A stretch of 39,933 nucleotides of DNA from CAZKVU01 sp964556475 (lineage in GTDB: Bacteria > Patescibacteriota > Microgenomatia > UBA1406 > HO2-37-13b). This document shows, piece after piece, positions 17,665-26,800 of the stretch (positions within the stretch are counted from its first letter, which is position 1; the number at the start of each line of letters is the position of its first letter). The stretch lies in NCBI GenBank assembly GCA_964556475.1, contig CAZKVU010000010.1, positions 1-39,933 of the forward strand, written 5' to 3'. The translations under genes were made by a program, and so were the position numbers. The notes beneath the pieces were generated by a model. That model was not told the origin of the DNA. It was given only the letters and a program-made list of their open reading frames with translations, and did no database searches.

Positions 17665-19971
17665 TTACTTACAAATGCTGTTTGTTGGTGTTACACCATT
17701 CCATGTTAATCCTTGTGCAGTAACACCGAGGATATTTGATGTGTAACAACCTGCAGATACATTTAAGAGTTGAGTTGTAGCAATACCGTTCGCTTGAGTT
17801 GTTGCATTTAATGTCTGATAGGTTGATCCATTTTTGAGCACTCTGAAGTTTACAACCGCGCCTGCAACAGGATTATTAAAGTTATCCTTTACTGAAATTG
17901 AGATGTTTAAATTTTTATCATTATTTTTTCCTCCTGAAAGGGTATAGCTTATGGTGTCGACAATTGATTGTGTTGCCTGGGGTGGGCTCATGGTAAAGTT
18001 CACTGAACCTTGTCCAGTCAGACTTCGTGAATCAGTTACAGCCACATTGACGGAATGACTGCCTTGTGCAAGGGAACTAATGTCCAGCGATGCTGTGTAT
18101 GTTCCTAGAGTTGCTGTTTCCGTAAATACTAATGGTGTGCTCGAGCTATCAAGTTGGCTAACAAATGCAGTATCAGCCAAACCGGTTATTGGAGCACCGT
18201 TTTCATCGATAACGGCGGTTGTTACAGTAGCTGTTGTGTCAGTGCCGATTGTGTAGTTTGCTTTATCGCTTGTTACGTTTGCTGATACTGATGGTCCTGC
18301 ATTCAGTCTGATCGATACCGCGCTGATTGACCATGACCAGTTGATGGCTGAGTGCCACTCTAAGGTTACTGATGCAGCACCTGGTTCTGCTCCTCCTTGA
18401 CCTGCGATATTATTATTTGATGTATGTTGTGACCAGATTTGAGCTGTATCGTTTCGAGGCGTTGCTGTATTTGCACCGCCGTCTGGATATGTAGAAAGCG
18501 CGCCGATGACGATCTGATTCGCGGCAGAAGGTACAGTCACTGTTTGATCTGCTGCCTGAGTATTATCCCAAAGGTCACTTCCGGCTCCAACATGTGTTGC
18601 AATTGGGTTGGTATTATTAACATTTCGTACTGTTGTTGAGGCGAATACCTGATCTTCTGGATTTGCTGACCACGTTGCACTTACCTGAGCAGTACCAACT
18701 GGTGGATTACTCATATACCACATTTCTGTTGCGCGATCCCGATGAGTATCTCGTCGAATAAAGGTAAGTGGCTGGCCTCCATATGTTAGCGAGGTTACCT
18801 GTGCTGTTGGGTTCAAAGCAGCTCTATATGAAACCGAAACAAGTAAGAATGGATCAGTTCCGCTTACCGTGTGATTCCATGTAAGTGTTGTTCCGCTATT
18901 TTGGCTTGCTGTTGAAACCTCGCCGATTTCAGCAGGAGGCTGAAGTGGAGGCTGGTTTGCGGTTAAGAATGCCTGATTCATGTAATAGGTTCCATCAGCA
19001 ACATACGCATTCATCATGTCGTCGAAATCAACCTGGAAGTCCCACCAGTTAGGTAATGTTTTAGAACTGTAGGTGAGGGTATTGTTGGCGTTTGGCATGT
19101 TCTGCATCCACCATTTAAGATAACCTTCCTGTGTGCAGCCCCACTCAGTACAGTTAAAGCGTTTTTTTGTACCGGTTCCCTGTGGATTCCATGATTCGCA
19201 GTAACTATTTACCCGTGATGTATTGCTGTAGTCATAATCATATCGACCATTTGGAGGGAAGTGAACATTGCCGCAGCGGGCGCTTCGAGCATATGTTTGA
19301 CCATTATCACCTGAATACTGAAGCCAGAATAGATCACCTCCTTGAATATTTCCGATCAAGCCTTCCATATAGTGACCATAGCTGTGGAGTGCTAAATCAG
19401 CGGTTCGGGAAAAATCAAATTCAAAGAAGACGAAAGAATCCTGACCGTTACAAAATGGCTGGCTTGGAATGGTAGCGGGTTGAACAAGATTGCGGAATTT
19501 ATTACTTGAAATGACATATTCCATACCCGGACTCGTGTCAAATCCTGTTCGTGGATCTGCCCAAACCCAGACTTGATCAATATCTAAATCATGGATTTTC
19601 TGACAAAGATTATTGTCTGAAAGGATTTGTTGATAGCTTTGCTCCCAGTCTCCATTACCGCTTGGGCGTGAACCTTGAATGTCAGTGCTTTCAACAACAT
19701 TTACTTGTATTGATGAAGTAGCGTTTGCATCTTGATATTTATGGAAAGCTGATGATGTTGAAAGTAAAGTTCGTAAATTTTGCGAAAGCACATCTGGGTT
19801 ATATACGTAATTATTTCCAGCAGGGAAGTATTTGAGTTCCAATACGCGTACCTCCTTAGGATATGTATCGTTGCCAATGGCTTGTGCCGATGGTGCGGTG
19901 AGTAAGAAGGAGAGCAAGATAAATGCTGATGAAAGAGCGAAATATGTAATTTTTCTATTTTTCAATATCAT
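17665..19971 (-). CDS. Secreted multidomain protein with putative HxxxHxxE metal site
   Basis: 768 residues from ATG 19971. The signal peptide ends in PSAQA (cut near residue 31). The N-terminal domain (about 35-335) contains DQVWVWADPRTGF and the helix HSYGHYME at 196-203 (His196, His200, Glu203), followed by several Cys and Trp-rich segments. It resembles a family I have seen annotated only as hypothetical, and the HxxxHxxE arrangement could bind zinc. Next is a beta domain of about 200 residues (TLTWNHTVSG, VTSLTYGGQPLT, EMWYMSNPPVGTAQVS) common in secreted bacterial proteins, then two Ig-like domains, the last Big_1-like (KDNFNNPVAGAVVNFRV). It has its own promoter although the upstream gene ends only 49 bp away. 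Enzymatic activity is a guess; secretion and domain layout are clear. Confidence 0.75.
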   Translation of the reverse strand: MILKNRKITYFALSSAFILLSFLLTAPSAQAIGNDTYPKEVRVLELKYFPAGNNYVYNPDVLSQNLRTLLSTSSAFHKYQDANATSSIQVNVVESTDIQGSRPSGNGDWEQSYQQILSDNNLCQKIHDLDIDQVWVWADPRTGFDTSPGMEYVISSNKFRNLVQPATIPSQPFCNGQDSFVFFEFDFSRTADLALHSYGHYMEGLIGNIQGGDLFWLQYSGDNGQTYARSARCGNVHFPPNGRYDYDYSNTSRVNSYCESWNPQGTGTKKRFNCTEWGCTQEGYLKWWMQNMPNANNTLTYSSKTLPNWWDFQVDFDDMMNAYVADGTYYMNQAFLTANQPPLQPPAEIGEVSTASQNSGTTLTWNHTVSGTDPFLLVSVSYRAALNPTAQVTSLTYGGQPLTFIRRDTHRDRATEMWYMSNPPVGTAQVSATWSANPEDQVFASTTVRNVNNTNPIATHVGAGSDLWDNTQAADQTVTVPSAANQIVIGALSTYPDGGANTATPRNDTAQIWSQHTSNNNIAGQGGAEPGAASVTLEWHSAINWSWSISAVSIRLNAGPSVSANVTSDKANYTIGTDTTATVTTAVIDENGAPITGLADTAFVSQLDSSSTPLVFTETATLGTYTASLDISSLAQGSHSVNVAVTDSRSLTGQGSVNFTMSPPQATQSIVDTISYTLSGGKNNDKNLNISISVKDNFNNPVAGAVVNFRVLKNGSTYQTLNATTQANGIATTQLLNVSAGCYTSNILGVTAQGLTWNGVTPTNSICK

Positions 19972-19990
19972 ATATATATGATTTATATGA

Positions 19991-20019
19991 ATCATGACAT
20001 ACCTTATTTGCCTTGTCAA
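19991..20019 (-). promoter_or_regulatory. Promoter of the 768-residue secreted protein gene
   Basis: Minus strand: consensus TTGACA (20014-20019), 17 bp, CATGAT (19991-19996). ATG 19971 follows 19 nt on, giving a leader of roughly 11-13 nt without a Shine-Dalgarno sequence. The longer open frame back to TTG 20019 begins inside the -35 box and is therefore not the start. Confidence 0.65.
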
Positions 20020-20020
20020 A

Positions 20021-20776
20021 TCAATTTGAGAAAGATTGATATATCAACGCAAAGTCGTCAAGATTGTCATTTTTCTGCTGTTCTGAGCTCCACGTCATTT
20101 GAACCTTGTATGCTTTTCCGCTTTTTACAAACAAAACTGTGGTTTGTGAAACCGATGAATCAAATGACCAGTCATAAATAAGTGCAGGTACACCATCAAC
20201 AGTTGTGTTTTGCGTTTTTTCTGCATGCTGTTTACCCAGAGGATCAGACTCAAAATACGACTGTAAATCCATATCAGTATCTTCCGCACGAACAACAACA
20301 TCTGGAGTTGATTGATATTGATTAATACGCGTTTGCTTACCAAAAGGATATATATGTCCGTCTAAATAACCATCATAATCCGGATAAGGCGCATCAGCAG
20401 TTTCAGCTTTCCAGCTTGAAGGGTACTTTACCGAGAAATGAAGTTGCGGATGTGTGTATGTTGCTTGAGTAATGTTTTGCGCTTGTTGTTTTGCTGTTTC
20501 CGGAATAATAATGCCTTCCGATAATGTTACGCGTGGTTTCGGCGTGATTTCCAGAGCTGTCATTATGGTGGGCGAGGGGTATATAGAAACTGAAGAATCA
20601 GGAGTATTGGTTACTTTAGGTATCATTTTAACAGCTGAAAGAGTTTTTTGAATAGTAGTTCGAAAAGATGTTTGAGGCTTTGTAGAAGGATTCTTTTGGA
20701 AGAAAAGTAGATAAAATAAGCAGACACTGATGAGCAATAAACCTCCAATACTTATAATAATGTATTTTTTATCCAT
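20021..20776 (-). CDS. Membrane-anchored protein with PsbP-like domain
   Basis: 251 residues. One N-terminal helix (about 5-26) is followed by a Pro/Thr/Ser-rich stalk to about residue 110 and then a compact domain starting YTHPQLHFSVKYPSSWKAE and ending DFALIYQSFSN. The 'F.v.yP..W' opening and 'f..i..SF' ending match the PsbP/MOG1-like fold often carried by anchored proteins in Gram-positive and CPR genomes. No lipobox Cys is present, so it is held by the helix. No enzyme motif is visible; a binding role outside the membrane is likely. It lies 44 bp downstream of the 2673-residue protein but has its own promoter. Confidence 0.65.
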   Translation of the reverse strand: MDKKYIIISIGGLLLISVCLFYLLFFQKNPSTKPQTSFRTTIQKTLSAVKMIPKVTNTPDSSVSIYPSPTIMTALEITPKPRVTLSEGIIIPETAKQQAQNITQATYTHPQLHFSVKYPSSWKAETADAPYPDYDGYLDGHIYPFGKQTRINQYQSTPDVVVRAEDTDMDLQSYFESDPLGKQHAEKTQNTTVDGVPALIYDWSFDSSVSQTTVLFVKSGKAYKVQMTWSSEQQKNDNLDDFALIYQSFSN

Positions 20777-20785
20777 TCGATCCAG

Positions 20786-20814
20786 ATTCTACCACCAAAG
20801 AAATATAATGTAAA
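20786..20814 (-). promoter_or_regulatory. Promoter of the PsbP-like gene
   Basis: Minus strand: TTTACA (20809-20814), 17 bp, TAGAAT (20786-20791), then 9 nt to ATG 20776. Leader of 2-3 nt predicted. Confidence 0.65.
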
Positions 20815-20820
20815 GCACGG

Positions 20821-23800
20821 TTAGAATGTAAAAGGTTGACGTATTCCTAATGTATGGAACCATTCGCCGTGACGCATGAGTTGGTCGTTTGTAGGGCCAT
20901 TATCATACCATAACAAATATCCATTCCCACCATTACATGCGCCTGCATCACCCGTATCAGTGTCATTTGCCTCACCATTTGTGGCGCCACCTTTGTTACC
21001 GCTTGAATAAAACGACCATGTATTTGTACAGGCGCTTGGTGTTCCAGAAAGCGTGACGTTTTTGTCAACGGCAGAATCAGTCGTTGAATCATCAAAAATC
21101 ATGTTATACCAGTCCTGTGCACCGGCATTTAAAATTGCCGCAGCAACAGTTATATATGTATCAGCTAATCCTACGCCAGCATGATTATCAAAGGTCCCAT
21201 TGCTCAGGTTTGTAACGGTTCCTGATGAAATATTAAGACCTGCAGCAGCTTGGCCAGTGAAAGAATAATAGTTAGCATTAATTGTGCCTCCAGAAATTGA
21301 AAAATCGTACCCAGTTGAGCCTGAATCTTTTTGTATAAGCGTAGGATTCATGCTGTCCCCAATAAGCTGGATTGTTTCTCCAGAACCAGCTGTTAAACCA
21401 TCACTTGTTTGCATCAACGTTAATGTTTTCTGTGTATTTGTGCTTGCCGGGTCCTGATAGACTATAAAGAGATAGACAGCGCCACGAGTTGGGTTAGTAC
21501 CAGCATCATCAATCTTAAATTGTACATTTGTTGTTCCGTCGGTAAATGTACTCGTTGTTGATGCATCACCTATATCAGCACCGTCACGATAAACATCCCA
21601 TGCATTTGTAGGAGAGGTTACACAATCTGCAGCTTTACACCTTATATAATATGCATATTGGTTTGCAGATCCACCAAGTGTTCCGCCCGAGAATGCAAAT
21701 TCAAGGTTATCCTGAGTTCCGGTACCCATAAACATACTTGGTGAGAATGAGTCGTCCCATGTACTATCAGCGTAATTCAGTTTTAGAGTACCCTCATCTT
21801 GTGGTGTTTCAGTAACGTTATCCGGAATGACAAAATCATTCCAAAGCTTGTTTGATCCACTGGTTTGATCGTGCTTAAATGATACGAGATATGAGTTTGC
21901 CGTTGTTATCCCGGCTGCTTCGGTAGACGATCCAAAGTAACTATTATAATATCGTGCTTTATGAGCTGCTGCGGAGAAGGCGAGATCGGCAGTAGAATTA
22001 CCCGAGTAGTATCCGTATTTTTCATTAGCTGCGAGAATGGTTCCAGCAGTGGAATCATTCATATAGACAGCCCTTGTGGCGATGTCGATTGTATTTCCAG
22101 CAAGATACCATGTCATAGCAGTTGTACCTGCAGTATGAGGACCAATTCCACTATCTGCGACACTATATATTTCATTACCCACAAAGATATTATTGCTTGA
22201 GTTAGCGTCGAGCGTGACGCCATCAGCAGATAGCCCAGACACCTTGTAAATTTTGTTATTGATTACTGCATTGCCTCCATCTTGGTCAAAATACACACCG
22301 GGATCACAGCTTGTGACAATATTGTCAGCAAAAATATTTCGGGCGCCATGCCATGCAGCAAGGCAGTCACCGTTTCCGGTAACTGTTTCTACACGATTGC
22401 CAATTACATCAGCGGTGTTTCCAGAACTTACATTGACTCCATCCTGTGTGGCATTAAGAATGTAGTTATACAGGAAGCCCTGAGATTCTCCTTGAACTGT
22501 ATACGACCTATTGAGGCTTGATGAAGAATCAGCGCGTATTGTTCTATGGTTATTATGCAAATAGCTATAAGAGATTGATACACCTTCGCTTGAATTTGAT
22601 CCGGTGATACCTTCAAAATCAATACCATATTTCAAAGATGTTTCTGCGCCCAGATAGGATGCTTTTGCATACTTCATCACTGTTTCCGAGCCGGCTGCTC
22701 CCGTGATATAGCCTTTATTTGTTGTATGCGCGGTTGCCTCTGCAAAGTCGAGGACTTGATAAGTATCACCAGAACGAATCCCGTCAACAATGGATACATC
22801 ATCACCGCTTGCAAGTGCAAGGGTAGAGGGGTTACCGATCACAGTAATGGTATCTGAACCGGATTCGGTTGAATCGATAATGAGATAATACCCCTTAGTG
22901 CCTTGCTTGTCATGAATATAACGGCCTATACCTTCGTCAGCTGCAGAAATGAGTGATTCGACCGACAATGTGAGTACACATTTGTTGCCCGTGCATGAAA
23001 CTGTCGGGTTCGAGTCAGTAACAGACGAGGTGTCATTGATCGTAAGGGAGTCATCGGTGCCTGTTGCACAATTTGTTGAATCAGATTGAATCGTGTCACT
23101 AATAGGATATATTCTGCCAATAGCAAGCCCGCTCGACATGCGGACATATTTATTATTATGCTGATCGTTCGTATAGCTTTCATTCGCGCAAATAAATCCT
23201 TCACGAGTTGTGTCATCAATGGTGTCGGTGTCTGTACCCGTATCAGTTTCTGTTCCTATAATTGCAAGATATCCTGTTGAGCTTGTATTTATACCTGATT
23301 GAACTGATGCATTTGAATTTAATCTAACTGTTGCATTAGTGTTGATAATCAGTGTTCCGGCATTTTCGATTGTACAGTTCGTACAGCTTGGTGGGGAAGA
23401 GTTTGCATTAATTTCAATACAGATGTCGTCTGTATTACACAGTGTTGAATCACCCTGGGCAAGTCCACTCATTGTTTGAAATGTTGCTCCAGAAGAAATG
23501 GTGAAGCGCCCACGAACATCAAGATTATCACCGCCGCCATTACCGAGAGTAACAGTACCAGCAGTTACATTAAATGTGTTAGTTAGATTCGCATTTGAAA
23601 CAAGCATTGGATCTTGAATGGTCCATCCGCCGCCGGAGCCGTTAAAAGTTACCATACAAAAATCACTCGAACCATTTAAGTTTCCGGATACAGTGCGCCC
23701 GGTAGATGTTGATAAAAAGCTGACGCGTGGATATGTTGCCCCACAGGTACTAGAAAATGTTCCTCCCATTGTCCACGAACCGCTTACATTGTATTGATCA

Positions 23801-26800
23801 TCATCATCACCGGTGATCGTAGAACTACTTTCAGTTACGACATTAGTGACAGCTACATCAGATTGGAATGTCCCTGTTTCAGGATTCCAGGTATTACCGG
23901 TGACAAGATAGACAGTGTCTTGCGATGTTTGACTGGTAACGTCAAAGTTATAGTCATAATTCGTGCTTCCATCTAAAAAGATGTCATAAAAAATATCTTC
24001 ACCACCAGCAGTATTATCATAATTATTGAGATCCTCGCCAACAAATGTTTGGTTGTCTGCACTACCAAAGGAGACATGATCGGCATATAGACGCATATCT
24101 GAAATATTTCCGGTACCATCGTATTTTGTTACTGCAACAGCTTCATTTGCATCTGCTACGCTTTGTAAGAATACGGTAACAGACTGTCCGCTCGTCGGAG
24201 CGGCAGCAGGTTCAAGTGAAAACGTCCCAGACGATGTGGTGGTAGAATCACCCTGCAAAGTACCATCATATGCAACCTTAACAGTTTGGCTGTCAGTACA
24301 ATTTGTTGATCGGTCAAATTGCTTACATGATCCGGAAATGGTAAAGCCTGCTAACTTCGCAAACTCAAAATTAGCGTTTTGTCGCAAAACAACACCAACT
24401 TGTCCAGTTCCAGCAGCTCTTTCTGAGGCAGAAATATGCCCAAGGTCGCCGGCTGTAAATGCCCATGATGTTTCAGAGCTCCATGATATAGTTGTTGAGT
24501 CGGTTGACTTGTAATATGCTTGTTCAGACGAATCCTTGATGATGCTTGCATATAAATCAGTATTCGTTGAATCATACGTTAATGAAACAGATGTAATATT
24601 TGTTTCACTTGACCATGGGGCAGTAAGGGATTCCCAGTCAGGGGAGCAGGTATTATTTGTACAATCTGCGAAACGTACCATAGGAACAGAGCTTTCAACA
24701 GTTGTATAGGCAATTTTACAATCATCAGTTGCTGGGCATACAACAACTCCTTTTGTACGGGCATTTGTGTTCAATTGAACAGAATTACCATCTGCACAGG
24801 TTGCCGAAGAATTACAGTCGAAATAATACATTTTTTCGTTACCGAAATCATCATATCCAGACCACGTTCCTTTACAGTCAGTAGCGCCCAAGCTGCAATC
24901 TAACGAAACCTGCGAAGCTGCAAATGGATTACCCGAACTTGCATCAAGAATCGTTTCAGTGCTTGATGAGCAGGCAGCATTATCACAGTCAACAAATACA
25001 GTTTCTGTATCAGTACTATCGTTATATATAAGTTTACAGTCAGAGCTTCCACCAGTACAATCAATGGCGACGTGCTGGGCAACGCTGGTTCCACCGGTTG
25101 TTGTGTCAATATTCGTTGGAGTTTCACCGGTACAGTTGACAGATGAGCAATCAATATACCTTATATCGGTATTTGTTCCATCCTGATAGATAATTCTGCA
25201 GTCTCCTGAGGCAATACACCAGATATCTTGTTGAAGCCAATAGCTTCCTGTTTGACCGTTATTCACGTTTGTTTGTACAGTATTATTTGTTACGGTTGAA
25301 CAGGTTGCATTACCACAGTCAGCTAATACAAGTGAGCCTGATGATAAGTCATTATCAAGATAGACGATCTGGCAATCAGTAGCAGAAATACAATAAATTT
25401 CAGGAAAAGCCTTTGGTGACGAACCGTTACCTACATCTGCATTTACTGCAGTGATAGTAGGCGTATCACAATCGTCATCATTACAATCAATCATATTGAC
25501 GTCAGGCGTTGTTGTATCCAAATTATCACCGTATGCGATTTTACAATCTGCACCACTGCTGAAACAAAAAATAGATGGATTGGCATCCATTTCAGATGAG
25601 CTTCCGACGTCTGTGTCAATTTCGCGAGGAGTACCTGTTCCAAAAGATGAACAATCTGCATTATCACAATCAACAAAGACGAGGGCAGGTGTTGTTGTGT
25701 CGTGATCGTCTATGTACACAATTTTACAGTTTGTAGCAGAAGGACAGGTAATATCGACATCATCACGACCTTCGCTTCCGCTTGTACCAATATCGCTGTC
25801 AATGGCACTTGACGTTTGTACTGCTCCGGTAGAAGCCATTGGATAATGGTACATTTTAGTTGCTGTTGAGCTTGTTTTTGATAAAACCCATACGTTCGTA
25901 CCGTCTGAAGCAACAGAATATGTGTCATCACTCACATTTGCGATGGTCGTGAGATTTTCGCGAGCTTCATTAAAGTCAGAATCTAACACAGCGGATTTTA
26001 GATTTGAACCATCCTGATAGACCATCATTGCATCTGAGTTGCTGGTTGCTACGAGCACTGGTCGATCTGACGCAGATAGAGGAGTACCAAAGGCAATATC
26101 ACCGGGAGTTATATCGGTAAAAGCGCATGTGCCACTTAGATTGCTGATATTCATGATGTCAAATTCAGTGTCTGTTGAAGTATCAGAATATGCAGCCATG
26201 ACTGCTGTGTCGCTTACTTGAGCAATAGATACCATAAATGAACTTCCGAGGGTGCCTTGATTAGCAGATGTACACAGCGTTCCCTGAGCATCTGCACTTG
26301 CAGTATTGATACGCCGACCTTCGACTGCTTCGCCGCTGTCGTCGATCCAAAATACATGAATAATATTGTTAGATACGGCAATACTCGGATTGTAATTATC
26401 ACTGTCCCCTGAGTCCACATCGACATTTCCTCCCCAGCTTGTTCCATTTGATGATTTTTGATAATAGACTTTTCCTCCATCATTATGGAAGGCGTACCAG
26501 TTGCTGTTAACGTATGCAACTTTTCTTTGAAGACCTCCGAATTGAGTTTCAGCTTCTGTGATACCACCGGAAACAATGACCGAGTCCACGGCAATTTGCC
26601 AGAAGCGATCTTCCTGATACACGATTTTTTTTGGATCAGGCTGTTTGTATTGATCTTGAGCAGCAAGGACAGCACCGTTCGTATTTTGAGAAGAATCTGG
26701 GTTGGTATCGGCTTTTCCATTGCCTGTTTTCTGTGCTTTTGCTAAGGCCTGTTTAAATGAATCAGTCTGTCTGATGGTGTTAAAATTTTCTGTTGATGAG

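Noticed and set aside
19972..20019. TTG 20019 as start of the 768-residue protein
   Set aside because: The TTG is part of the -35 TTGACA, and the resulting protein would put 16 odd residues before a clean signal peptide.
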